In this document: in pieces, positions 27,806 to 35,442 of the stretch | How positions within the stretch are numbered: position 1 is the stretch's first letter | Layout of the letters: every line of letters starts with the position of its first letter | Source of the DNA: Tumebacillus permanentifrigoris | GTDB taxonomy: Bacteria; Bacillota; Bacilli; Tumebacillales; Tumebacillaceae | DNA: 64,000 bases | Direction of reading: 5' to 3' | NCBI RefSeq assembly: GCF_003148565.1 | Contig: NZ_QGGL01000001.1 | Location: 367,792-431,791, forward strand | Translations under genes and position numbers: made by a program | Notes under the pieces: model-generated | What the model was told of the DNA's origin: nothing | Database searches by the model: none | What the model saw: the letters and a program-made list of their open reading frames with translations, nothing else

Positions 27806-27871
27806 ATGCGCCAACTCCTTTGTGCTCTTAGTATAGCTCAGAAAGATTAGAAACCAATTTGAGACCGCAAC

Positions 27872-27904
27872 AAAAAAAGAGAGCCACCAAGGCTCCCTTT
27901 TTTT
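27872..27904 (-). terminator. Minus-strand terminator
   Basis: Stem GAGCC / GGCTC with loop TTGGT, then a run of seven T on the minus strand. It directly follows the possible 32-aa gene. Confidence 0.7.
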
Positions 27905-28001
27905 ACGAAGCTCTGTCTCTCCAGATCAAGACAACCGCTACAAGTACAAATACGGTAATACGAGAGCAAGATCCCGATGCTCCATCAAGGCTTCTTGCCA
28001 T
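27903..28001 (-). CDS. Possible 32-aa single-span membrane peptide
   Basis: A 32-codon frame from ATG 28001 to TAA 27903, MARSLDGASG... then ITVFVLVAVVLIW as one membrane segment, ending WRDRAS. It is followed at once by a good terminator, which implies that something is transcribed here. The ribosome site (AGGGGG) is 13 bases from the ATG, rather far. Another start for a 22-codon frame lies at a better distance, so the coding frame is uncertain. Confidence 0.35.
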   Translation of the reverse strand: MARSLDGASGSCSRITVFVLVAVVLIWRDRAS

Positions 28002-28087
28002 TCCATCGGAGGTTCCCCCTAGACTGTTCGTTCATTTCTCTTACTTGTAGCTTAGCGGTTTGGTGGGTTCAAGCAAATCAAGCACGC

Positions 28088-28119
28088 AAAAAGACAGGCA
28101 GTGGCTGCCTGTCTTTTTT
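28088..28119 (-). terminator. Terminator of repeat-protein gene
   Basis: Stem AAAGACAGGCAG / CTGCCTGTCTTT with T tail. It lies about 65 bases past the stop of the gene at 28185. Confidence 0.85.
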
Positions 28120-28184
28120 ATGTGTAGGTAGGGGGGCTGGTAGATCGGACGGTGATGCTAGGCTGGTGCTTGGCTTACCAGTTT

Positions 28185-29360
28185 CTATTGCTGGGTTGTC
28201 GGTTGTTGGGCCGGTTGTTGGGTTTGATCTTGTGCTTGGCCTTGCTTCTGGCCGCGCGGGCCACGGTCGCCCTTCGCCGGTTTGCCAGCGAGCATGTGCT
28301 CGACCATATCAGCGATGTGGGTCTTCATCTCATCATATTGCGCTTGCGTGATCTTTTGATCCTTCAGGTCTTGGTCCAGTTGCTTGGTTTGTTTGTCCAC
28401 GAGGAAGCTGGTCAGTTGTTCCTTGGTCACGCTGTGAGCCGTTGCGATCTCGAGCAGGGACTTGCCCGCTTGCAGTTGCGTTTTCAGCTCGTCTTGGGTC
28501 ACTTTCAAGAAGTCTGCGGTCGCTTGATCGAACTCACCGAATCCGTGACCTCCACGCCCACCGCGCTCGCCGCCCGGAGCACCCGGACCGCCGCCGAAGC
28601 CGCCCTTGCCATCCACTTGATCGGTCACATGCTGAACACTGTTGGCTTTGCACGCCGCCGCTTGTTCGGCGGTCATTTTGCCATCCGTCACTTCTTGGTC
28701 GAAGTGTGCCGCTTCTAGCTTCACGAGCAGGTCGATGACTTGTTGCTTGTCAACGCTTTGCGCGGCTGCGATGTCAGCCAGCGACTTGCCTGCTTTCAGT
28801 TGCGTGGTCAGTTCGTCAGCAGTGAGTTTCAGGAGGCTGGTGAGTTCGGTATTCTGCGCGACATCGAACCCGTGACCCCCACCGTGGAAGCCTTTGTCTC
28901 CACCCGGACCGCCGCCGAAGCCGCCCTTGCCATCGACCCGGTCGGTTGCGCGCTGCGTGCTGTTCGCCTTCATCTCCGTTGCTTTGTCGGCGGTCAGCTT
29001 GCCGTCCTTCACATCTTGGTCGATTCGAGCTGCGTCTTGCTTGACGAGCAGGTCGATCACTTGTTGCTTGTCGACGCCTTGTGCTGTTGCGATGTCAGCC
29101 AGCGACTTGCCTGCTTTCAGTTGCGTGGTCAGTTCGTCAGCGGTGAGTTTCAGGAGCGCCTGGAGCTCGGTGTTTTGTTGTACCATCTCTTTTTGTTGCG
29201 GGCCGCCGTGGCCTTTGCCCTTGCCTTGTTGGTTTTGTTGAGTGCCTTGCGTAGTGGTCGTTGCCGACTTGTCGGTCGTCGCTGCCATTGCGAAGGTTGC
29301 CGAACCTCCGAGTGCTACTACCGTTGCCAACGCGACTGCATATTTCGTGTACTTTTTCAT
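28185..29360 (-). CDS. Secreted protein with repeated ~35-residue helical modules
   Basis: 391 residues with a signal peptide (MKKYTKYAVALATVVALGG..., cut after AMA). The mature part has three tandem copies of a ~110-residue unit. Each holds the block 'LTADELTTQLKAGKSLADIA' followed by 'VDKQQVIDLLVK' (third copy 'VTQDELKTQLQAGKSLLEIA' and 'VTKEQLTSFLVD'), a short helix, and Gly-rich linkers (GGFGGGPGGDKGFHGGGHG). The blocks look like small helical domains common in secreted proteins of Bacillota and Actinomycetota with no known activity. The C-terminus is Gln-rich (QQPAQQPTTQQ). DNA identity between copies one and two is high, indicating recent duplication. Function unknown, probably cell surface. 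Confidence 0.85.
   Translation of the reverse strand: MKKYTKYAVALATVVALGGSATFAMAATTDKSATTTTQGTQQNQQGKGKGHGGPQQKEMVQQNTELQALLKLTADELTTQLKAGKSLADIATAQGVDKQQVIDLLVKQDAARIDQDVKDGKLTADKATEMKANSTQRATDRVDGKGGFGGGPGGDKGFHGGGHGFDVAQNTELTSLLKLTADELTTQLKAGKSLADIAAAQSVDKQQVIDLLVKLEAAHFDQEVTDGKMTAEQAAACKANSVQHVTDQVDGKGGFGGGPGAPGGERGGRGGHGFGEFDQATADFLKVTQDELKTQLQAGKSLLEIATAHSVTKEQLTSFLVDKQTKQLDQDLKDQKITQAQYDEMKTHIADMVEHMLAGKPAKGDRGPRGQKQGQAQDQTQQPAQQPTTQQ
28722..29172. repeat. Internal direct repeat in secreted-protein gene
   Basis: About 130 bp at 28722-28850 recurs at 29044-29172 with few differences, mostly silent third-position changes. This is an intragenic duplication of the module encoding the KSLADIA block. 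Confidence 0.85.
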
Positions 29361-29477
29361 GTACCGTCATCCTCTCGTTTAGGGGGTGGTTGTTCTTTAC
29401 AACTTCATTATGCAAGATCTCTCTTTGAATTCGATTTGAATAAATTGGCGGAGTTGTGTCTTGATGGTTACGGGATG

Positions 29478-29516
29478 AAAAAAAAGACCTCTGCCCAAGC
29501 GGGCGAGGTCTCTTTT
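29478..29516 (-). terminator. Terminator of glycosyltransferase gene
   Basis: Stem AAAGACCTC / GAGGTCTCTTT, with an inner GCCC/GGGC, overlapping the stop codon. Confidence 0.85.
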
Positions 29517-30513
29517 ACCGCAACCAGTCTTCATAAAAAGCCCGGTAGCCTTGTTTCATCACATGGCTGGAAAACATCTCAAATGCATAGTCGCGGTTCT
29601 CTGCCGAAACACGGTGCGGGGAGGCGACGGCCATGTTGACCAATTCAAACCAATTCCGCTCGTTGCCGGAGAAGGAGTGTCTGGAGGAGATGTGGTCATA
29701 ACAGGGATGCTCCGGCTTCACGACAATCTTGCCCATCGCCAAGGCTTCGGTGAGTGGCATGCCGTAGGTGTCGAACTTCGAACAGCTCCAATAGACCTTA
29801 GCCGAGTTCATCAGGGCAAAAATCTCATCCTGCGTCAACGCGAATTTCAACTGCACATTGTGCGGGATGTCGTACTTCTTCATGCTCTCCTCATAGCGCT
29901 TCCCGCCGAAGACCATAAAGACTTCCTTGTCCGGATTCTGCCGCGCATACTCCAACACGAGATCAGGACGGCGGTTCTCCTCATCTCGCCCGATCCACAG
30001 CACGCGGTTCTCGACGACACGAGCAGGATCGAAGTGCCGCTCTGCGAGTCCTTCATTGAAACCGATCGGGATCACGCGAACATCGGTGACGCCAAAGTTG
30101 CGGTTGAGTTCGCGCTTGAGGAACTCGGTTTGGACGACGGCTTTGTCGACCATTTGATAGAACGGTTTCATCATCTCATACCCGGTCAGTGCAGGGTCGG
30201 GGAAGCTATGTGGGAACAGCACGCTGTTTTTGAGGAACATTTTGAGATACGTGAAACCAGAAACTGTATAGATGACATGGTCGATATTTTCCTTATAGAT
30301 CTGGTCGAGGACGATGTCATAGTTGACGAGATCGCCTTTTTCATGCTCATAGCCGGGTAGCCAATCATACCCGCTGACATGGCGTTCTGGCGAGATGAAC
30401 ACGATCTCCACACCTAACTCACGGGAGATTTGTTGCAATCGATCGGCAAAGACTCGGGGACCCTGAGCCTCTGTGAATTGGATCTTTCTCATGACCAAGC
30501 CGACTTTTGTCAT
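29515..30513 (-). CDS. Glycosyltransferase, GT4-like
   Basis: 332 residues from ATG 30513 with GAGGTG seven bases upstream; the frame opens 15 codons earlier without a site. 'MTKVGLVMRKIQFTEAQGPRVFADRL' and then 'VENRVLWIGRDEENRRPDLVLEYARQNPDKEVFMVFGG' is the Rossmann-type sugar-nucleotide domain. 'SCSKFDTYGMPLTEALAMGKIVV' is the EX7E-like element of GT-B retaining transferases. Acceptor unknown. No other polysaccharide genes adjoin it, so it may serve a surface or spore glycan made elsewhere. Confidence 0.85.
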   Translation of the reverse strand: MTKVGLVMRKIQFTEAQGPRVFADRLQQISRELGVEIVFISPERHVSGYDWLPGYEHEKGDLVNYDIVLDQIYKENIDHVIYTVSGFTYLKMFLKNSVLFPHSFPDPALTGYEMMKPFYQMVDKAVVQTEFLKRELNRNFGVTDVRVIPIGFNEGLAERHFDPARVVENRVLWIGRDEENRRPDLVLEYARQNPDKEVFMVFGGKRYEESMKKYDIPHNVQLKFALTQDEIFALMNSAKVYWSCSKFDTYGMPLTEALAMGKIVVKPEHPCYDHISSRHSFSGNERNWFELVNMAVASPHRVSAENRDYAFEMFSSHVMKQGYRAFYEDWLR

Positions 30514-30646
30514 AGGTAGGCACCTCAGATGGATTTGTCTCATGGTAGCGCAATCCAAATGATTCTAGCACATTAGGGAGTTCGAACTCAAACTCAATGT
30601 ATGTAATTACCAAACTATCTTTCCATTGAATAAACCGCATAAAGCA

Positions 30647-31732
30647 CTAGTATTGTCTATTTTGTGTTCTGAGACTAGCTTTTGATTCAATGTATTCAAG
30701 AAGACCTCGAATGTGGGGATAAGGAAATTCCTTATGTTCCCTTCCGTTTAACGCATTACTTACAACCATCCAACGCTCCCAGTCTGGATTTTCAATACAC
30801 CAGTCCACCGACTGCAAAGATAAGACTTCTCGTTCCCAATTACGTTTCCATCCAACCTGCCCATCTTCTAAAACAATTATTTTTTTGAACAAGAATTGGG
30901 CAATTGCAGATTGGATGGCTTCGTGCCCTAAAACGTAGTGATTCACATCACCTGGGGTTTCTGGGAGAATGCGAAAGAAAACATCAAACAACTGAACTAA
31001 AAAGCTAAGTACCTTATCATGCTTACACTCCAAATACTTCTCTTCTTTCTTTTGCAACGTTCGTTTATTAAATAGTAGGTAGGTCACGATCTGTTTTAAT
31101 CTGGTTACATGGCAAAAGTATGTATTGTTAGGGCGCAACACTAATTTTTTGTTCATTTCAATACCTGCTTTTTGTAAAGCAGGTGACCCGTTGTACAGAT
31201 GGCGTACTAGGACATTGATTGGGTCTCTAGAATCATACTGTGTGATCAATGATGCATGTACTCGTTTCGCATGAGAGTTTATGTCAGAGAACAATGTTTT
31301 TTCTTCATCAATGGTAAGCCCTATGTAAATCTGAACCGTCAAATGATTTTGCAAAAACTCTTCTCTAAGTTTTTCATCCTGTTCCCCTGAATAATACTTC
31401 ACCATGGCATGAATGCGATGTTGACCGTCCAATACAGTCAATTTGTCGTCTATCCCTAAGTGCAATTGGGAATGTTCATTTTGAAAATTACTTCGGAAAT
31501 CTCCACGATAAGAAAAGACCAATGCCGGGAAATATATCCCTATTGAATCTTTCCACCCTTCGATATATTTCACCAAACTTGGAATCCGTGTTTTAGAGAG
31601 TTCACGGTTCACCTGATCATCCAATTCATAAACTTCAAAAACTTCTTTCACACTCATATTCGCAGTCATCATCCCCTTTTTATCTGAGTTATTGATCGAG
31701 TCTACAAAACCCTGTATGTTCGTATTAGACAT
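30647..31732 (-). CDS. DndB-like DGQHR domain protein (copy 2 of tandem pair)
   Basis: 361 residues carrying LTVLDGQHRIHAMVKYY, the signature of the DGQHR/DndB family, and 'LFSDINSHAKRVHASL' downstream, also typical. DndB regulates phosphorothioate DNA modification in Dnd systems, and related DGQHR proteins occur in other defence contexts. Its ATG follows the stop of the upstream paralogue by one base, so the two are translationally linked. No dndA, dndC, dndD, dndE or dndFGH genes lie in the window. The base composition is AT-rich, foreign to the core. Confidence 0.88.
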   Translation of the reverse strand: MSNTNIQGFVDSINNSDKKGMMTANMSVKEVFEVYELDDQVNRELSKTRIPSLVKYIEGWKDSIGIYFPALVFSYRGDFRSNFQNEHSQLHLGIDDKLTVLDGQHRIHAMVKYYSGEQDEKLREEFLQNHLTVQIYIGLTIDEEKTLFSDINSHAKRVHASLITQYDSRDPINVLVRHLYNGSPALQKAGIEMNKKLVLRPNNTYFCHVTRLKQIVTYLLFNKRTLQKKEEKYLECKHDKVLSFLVQLFDVFFRILPETPGDVNHYVLGHEAIQSAIAQFLFKKIIVLEDGQVGWKRNWEREVLSLQSVDWCIENPDWERWMVVSNALNGREHKEFPYPHIRGLLEYIESKASLRTQNRQY

Positions 31733-31733
31733 G

Positions 31734-32801
31734 CTAACTTAGCCTTCTCTCATTAAATTTTTGTACTAGGTATTCTGAAAGTAGTTTGTGTACGCGGGCA
31801 GTTGAGCCTAATGTATAACGTTTGGTTTGCTTGTTATATTTTGCAGCAACATTTAGAAATTCCTGATTATGGTATGTCCAATCGACTTGATGTACGACAT
31901 CCCTAAACAGATGATCAACTTTAATACTTTGGTTTTCTTCCCTAACTTCATAAACGAACTTAGCAATTGCAACGATTGTTTTCGCTTGCCAAACAATATA
32001 CTTCTCACGATCACTTGCGTCTTTAGGAGAATACCTAAAAAAAGAACTCAAAAATGCCTCAGTCCTGCTTTTATATCTGTTGTAATTCCCTTTCTTTATC
32101 CCTTTACGCTTATCCACAAAACCTTCGTTGAGCATCTGGGCCATATCATAAAGAGTTGCAGCCGTCATTAGCTTCTTACGAGTATATTTTGCTCTTGTTT
32201 CAAACAAGTTTGATGGGATGGTTGGGTGTGAATCGATGATCTCACGAACCATCGTGCTATATAAATCATTAGATCGATAAAGCACTCCTAAAGTCTTATG
32301 AACCCTTAATGAGTTCCGATTAATATCAGTGAACAATTGCCGCTCCTGATCCTGATTTAGATCTCGGTAGATTTGAACTGATAAGGGAAATGACATGAGC
32401 CTACCAAGTAGCTCGCCATTATCAGGATTTTCATCAATGCCCTCAAGTAACTGTCTCTTGAGTTCTTCGAAGGCACTTATTCGATGCTGTCCATCCAATA
32501 AAAAAAGCTGATCTGACATGTTAATGATATAAGCAGACTGTTCGTCTGAGAATTCACCGACGCATCGTGCAGAAAATAGGATTGGTGAGAAATATATGTC
32601 GTTGCCCTCCAGACCGTATTGAATATAACGAGCTATACCAGAAACTCGATCCTTGTCCAATTGTCGCTGTACAGATTTATCTAAACCATAGATTTTCAGG
32701 ATGTCCTCAACCTTACATTGCAATGAAACTACACGCTTGCCGAATTGCACCCCTTCCGTTGCAGGTATCGATAATCCAATTGGCTTGCTTTGTCCGAACA
32801 T
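31734..32801 (-). CDS. DndB-like DGQHR domain protein (copy 1 of tandem pair)
   Basis: 355 residues: LFLLDGQHRISAFEEL, then LFTDINRNSLRVHKTL and 'RAKYTRKKLMTAATLYDM'. ATG at 32801 (MFGQSKPIG) has AGGGGGAA upstream. It is a paralogue of the next gene, sharing domain order but diverged in sequence, so the duplication is old or the two were acquired together. Paired DGQHR proteins without sulfur-transfer genes suggest an alternative role, perhaps DNA recognition or regulation of a nuclease. The PD-(D/E)XK-like gene lies divergently 262 bases away. Confidence 0.88.
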   Translation of the reverse strand: MFGQSKPIGLSIPATEGVQFGKRVVSLQCKVEDILKIYGLDKSVQRQLDKDRVSGIARYIQYGLEGNDIYFSPILFSARCVGEFSDEQSAYIINMSDQLFLLDGQHRISAFEELKRQLLEGIDENPDNGELLGRLMSFPLSVQIYRDLNQDQERQLFTDINRNSLRVHKTLGVLYRSNDLYSTMVREIIDSHPTIPSNLFETRAKYTRKKLMTAATLYDMAQMLNEGFVDKRKGIKKGNYNRYKSRTEAFLSSFFRYSPKDASDREKYIVWQAKTIVAIAKFVYEVREENQSIKVDHLFRDVVHQVDWTYHNQEFLNVAAKYNKQTKRYTLGSTARVHKLLSEYLVQKFNERRLS

Positions 32802-32942
32802 CTACAATATTCCCCCTAACGGCACTATTTAAAATAATTATAAAGTAATCTTTGCATTTTAGTTATTGGTTAATTAGTTTATTCTACTTAACATATTCTT
32901 CGACATGTTATATAAAGGAGGTTTTCCTCAGTTCGTGGTGAT

Positions 32943-32973
32943 AAAAAACACCCACCAAAGTAACTGGTGGGTG
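32943..32973 (-). terminator. Orphan minus-strand terminator
   Basis: Stem CACCCACCA / TGGTGGGTG followed on the minus strand by TTTTTT. No minus-strand gene lies to its right before a plus-strand gene, so nothing obvious uses it. Confidence 0.7.
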
Positions 32974-33063
32974 CCCGTAGTCTACACTTAAATATAATCA
33001 CACTAATCCCTTGTAACTTAGTATACAATATTACTTACCATTGCATTCTTAGGGGGGGACATT

Positions 33064-33720
33064 GTGAACAACAAACAAAAAATTCTATCAGTTCTTACAA
33101 CCGCGGAGATTTGCGACGACTGCTTATCACACTTATCAGGTGTTCTTCCAAGACAAACAGTCTATATAGTTTGCCGCTCATTGTCTGACTCCTTTGTCAT
33201 TCTGCGTCAACAAGGGATTTGCACCCACTGCCTAAAATCCAAACTTGTAAGTCGTCACTATGATGATCAGGCCTCCACTTTGGAGGGAGTAGCTTCACCA
33301 CATTTCATAACGAGTGAAACAGGCGGAACAGCACCTTGGTTCTGGGAAGGCAACGTCCAGGAGAAAGTAGTGAGCTACCTGACCCAGAACGGCTATACGA
33401 TCCGTCGTGTAACAGACACAGCTTCGCGTGCACCTGGTATTGACATCGTGGCGGTCACACCGACTGGTCAAGAACTTTGGGTAAGCGTGAAGGGCTACCC
33501 TGAAAAAAACTCCAACACACAAGCCCGTCATTGGTTTTCTGGAGCTATATTCGACCTCGTGCTCTACCGTGGAGAAAACCCAAAAGTGCATCTAGCTGTT
33601 GCTTTCCCCGATGGATTCGTTACATATGGTAACCTATTGCCTAGAGTAGAGTGGTTGAAACAAACAATACCTTTCGAGGTGTACTGGGTCTCTAAAGAAG
33701 GTACTGTGCGTAAGGAATAG
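33064..33720 (+). CDS. PD-(D/E)XK-like nuclease family protein with Cys pairs, 218 aa
   Basis: GTG start at 33064 with AGGGGGGG upstream. The N-terminus holds a small HTH-like segment and two Cys pairs, CDDC (17-20) and CTHC (53-56), likely a zinc ribbon. From about 95 a nuclease-like core appears: VQEKVVSYLTQNGYTI (Glu99), 'GIDIVAV' with Asp127, then 'ELWVSVKGY' with Lys143. That gives E...D...xVK, but the acid expected two residues before Lys is Ser141, so the active site may be altered or use a migrated Glu. Divergent from the DndB-like pair, and in the same AT-rich island. Role inferred as nuclease of a defence system, not shown. Confidence 0.65.
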   Translation: MNNKQKILSVLTTAEICDDCLSHLSGVLPRQTVYIVCRSLSDSFVILRQQGICTHCLKSKLVSRHYDDQASTLEGVASPHFITSETGGTAPWFWEGNVQEKVVSYLTQNGYTIRRVTDTASRAPGIDIVAVTPTGQELWVSVKGYPEKNSNTQARHWFSGAIFDLVLYRGENPKVHLAVAFPDGFVTYGNLLPRVEWLKQTIPFEVYWVSKEGTVRKE

Positions 33721-33879
33721 TCCAATAACTTTCCGTCGTGATAGAGAGTAAAATTAGTATCCCAAACTTCTAGAACAGGTGTTCCTCACCCGATTCTCCT
33801 ATGATAGAATACAGATAACACAATTGAATAGGCTCCTCAAGGGCGGTCGGCTCATCCCCTCATGAAAGGGGGTGACGCT

Positions 33880-33996
33880 ATGTCGAAACATGAAATTCTC
33901 TTGCTCATTCTCCAAGTGGGACTGTTCCTTACAGTTCTTGCTCTGGTCGTGAGAATACTGAACTTCTTGGTAGACATTCAAACCAAAAAGAAATAG
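33880..33996 (+). CDS. Holin-like membrane peptide, type I toxin (copy 1)
   Basis: 38 residues, MSKHEILLLILQVGLFLTVL then ALVVRILNFLVDIQTKKK: one membrane helix and a Lys-rich tail, as in TxpA/Fst-like 'holin-like' toxins of Bacillota. AAGGGGGTG, eight bases before the ATG, can pair with CCCCT just upstream (loop CATGAA), so its ribosome site may be masked. The stop codon lies in a hairpin stem shared with the antisense RNA terminator. Copy 2 differs at residue 31 (Val to Ile). Confidence 0.85.
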   Translation: MSKHEILLLILQVGLFLTVLALVVRILNFLVDIQTKKK

Positions 33997-34130
33997 ATCG
34001 CCCCTAGAGTTGACCACTCGGCGATCTATTTCCCCAAATAGAGCCGACACCCTTGAAGGGTATCAGTTGTGCAAACGACCGTAGGTGTAACCAGCACCTG
34101 CGGTCATTTTTTAGTGTACGTAGTGCTTGT
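33984..34130 (-). ncRNA. Antisense RNA antitoxin of toxin copy 1 (predicted)
   Basis: Promoter TTGAGT (34161-34166), exactly 18 bp, TAGAAT (34137-34142), transcribing leftwards. The RNA would pass a hairpin GACCGTAGGTG/CACCTGCGGTC and end at stem GAAATAGATCGCC/GGCGATCTATTTC plus U tail inside the toxin's stop codon. Overlaps the toxin 3' end by ~145 bases, the type I layout. The same promoter and hairpin recur at two other loci. Confidence 0.75.
34077..34112 (+). terminator. Terminator of toxin mRNA, copy 1
   Basis: Stem GACCGTAGGTG / CACCTGCGGTC then ATTTTTT on the plus strand. The same element recurs at 34536-34571 and 53219-53254. Confidence 0.85.
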
Positions 34131-34331
34131 AGGATTATTCTAGCACAGGAGGGAGTGCAAACTCAATCATGTGTTCGATAACGCCTCGCATGCAACCTGA
34201 CTCATATCATGATCTCCAACTCAAGAACAGGTGTTCCTCTCTTGATTCTCCTATGATAGAATACAGATAACACAATTGAATAGGCTCCTCAAGGGCGGTC
34301 GGCTCATCCCCTCATGAAAGGGGGTGACGCC

Positions 34332-34448
34332 ATGTCGAAACATGAAATTCTCTTGCTCATTCTCCAAGTGGGACTGTTCCTCACAGTTCTTGCTCTGGTT
34401 GTGAGAATACTGAACTTCCTGATAGACATTCAAACCAAAAAGAAATAG
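34332..34448 (+). CDS. Holin-like membrane peptide, type I toxin (copy 2)
   Basis: 38 residues, identical to copy 1 except Ile for Val at residue 31. Same AAGGGGGTG site with a complementary CCCCT upstream. The stop lies in the stem that ends the antisense RNA. Silent changes outnumber the one amino-acid change, indicating selection on the protein. Confidence 0.85.
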   Translation: MSKHEILLLILQVGLFLTVLALVVRILNFLIDIQTKKK

Positions 34449-34589
34449 ATCGCCCCTTGAGTTGTGGTAGCTCAGGCGATCTATTTCCACCACAAAATTG
34501 AGCCGACACCCTTGAAGGGTGTCAGTTGTGCAAACGACCGTAGGTGTTACCAGCACCTGCGGTCATTTTTTAGTGTACGAAGTGCTTGT
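34437..34589 (-). ncRNA. Antisense RNA antitoxin of toxin copy 2 (predicted)
   Basis: Promoter TTGAGT (34620-34625), 18 bp, TAGAAT (34596-34601). The spacer sequence differs from copy 1, but length and both hexamers are kept. Terminator stem at 34442-34487 with A run on the plus strand (U tail in the RNA). Confidence 0.75.
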
Positions 34590-34625
34590 AGGATTATTCT
34601 AGCACAGAGGACTCCCCGAACTCAA

Positions 34626-34991
34626 CTACTCCTCCACTCGCCTCGGTCCCATCGTACTCGGTCCTGCCGCATCATCAGACTCGACGAGTTGTTTCAGGAG
34701 ATTCAACTTGTTCTCCCAGAAGCGCTCGTAGGGAGAGAGCCAGTGCTTCAATTCCAGCAGCGGCTCCGCTTGGAGGCTGTACCTCGTCTCCCGCCCGACC
34801 TTCTGCTCCCGAACCAGCCCGGCCTCGGACAAGATCCGCAGGTGCTTGGAAACCGCTGTCCGGGTCATCGGAAAATACCCGCTGATCACCGTCACCGGCA
34901 GCTCTTTGTCCACGAGCAGTTTCAACAACTCCCGACGTGTCGGATCGGCGATCGCCTGAAAAACATCATGCTTCGGCGCGGAGTCCGCCAT
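34626..34991 (-). CDS. ArsR-family (HTH_20) transcriptional regulator
   Basis: 121 residues: 'DVFQAIADPTRRELLKLLVDKELPVTVIS' opens the winged helix, and 'MTRTAVSKHLRILSEAGLVREQKVGRETRYSL' is the recognition helix and wing. No Cys pair for metals, so this is the group found with SRPBCC proteins rather than a metal sensor. Its ATG lies right against the stop of the SRPBCC gene (34992), so the two are translated together. Likely binds the 21-bp direct repeats at the promoter upstream (35443-35494). Confidence 0.9.
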   Translation of the reverse strand: MADSAPKHDVFQAIADPTRRELLKLLVDKELPVTVISGYFPMTRTAVSKHLRILSEAGLVREQKVGRETRYSLQAEPLLELKHWLSPYERFWENKLNLLKQLVESDDAAGPSTMGPRRVEE

Positions 34992-35417
34992 TTACGCCTC
35001 GACGTACTCGGCAAGTCTCGGCAATACGCCCGTCCGCCAGCCATGATCCATACGTTCGCGAGCCACAGCACTCTCCATCCCATTGTCCATGACGCCCGCA
35101 ATCCACCCTGCATGGGTCAGCGTGAATTCCGTCTTGCCTTCCACTTCCTTCAATTCAAATGTAACGATCCACGTCTCGCCCCAATTAAATACCAGACGAG
35201 TCGGCGGGTCGATTTCACGCACTTTGCAAGGCGAAACTCCATACGGAGATTGCAACGTAAACTCATTGCCCAAAACCGCCTCAAAATTGCTCGTCGGCAT
35301 AAACCACGTAGCAATGCCCTCCGGCGTGGAGACCGCGTCCCACACTTTTTGAATCGGTGCGTTGAATACCTGCATATGACGAACATCTGGAAGCATTTCT
35401 TGGTTGTGTGCAGTCAC
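34992..35417 (-). CDS. SRPBCC (AHSA1-like) domain protein
   Basis: 141 residues from GTG 35417, which has GGAGG seven bases upstream; an earlier in-frame ATG (35462) falls inside the promoter repeats and is unlikely. 'FNAPIQKVWDAVSTPEGIATWFM' and 'VKEVEGKTEFTLTHAGW'-like elements are typical of the AHSA1 branch of the START-like fold, which binds hydrophobic ligands or chaperones. First gene of an operon with the ArsR-type regulator. Ligand unknown; such pairs often respond to lipophilic compounds (inference). Confidence 0.88.
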   Translation of the reverse strand: MTAHNQEMLPDVRHMQVFNAPIQKVWDAVSTPEGIATWFMPTSNFEAVLGNEFTLQSPYGVSPCKVREIDPPTRLVFNWGETWIVTFELKEVEGKTEFTLTHAGWIAGVMDNGMESAVARERMDHGWRTGVLPRLAEYVEA

Positions 35418-35442
35418 TGTAAAACCTCCAATTGAATAATAG

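Larger units (their letters stand above)
33773..34148. repeat. Tandem duplication, copy 1 of a type I toxin-antitoxin locus
   Basis: About 376 bp nearly identical to 34225-34607, covering promoter region, toxin gene, hairpin and antisense promoter. Differences are few and mostly outside the coding core. Confidence 0.9.
34225..34607. repeat. Tandem duplication, copy 2 of a type I toxin-antitoxin locus
   Basis: About 383 bp, partner of 33773-34148. The hairpin loops between the toxin stop and the plus-strand terminator differ, while stems and promoters are kept. Confidence 0.9.

Noticed and set aside
33880-34448. Phage holin genes
   Set aside because: No lysin or phage genes nearby; duplicated layout with antisense promoter fits type I toxins better.
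33773-34607. CRISPR array
   Set aside because: Only two long repeats with coding content; no short spaced repeats and no cas genes in the window.
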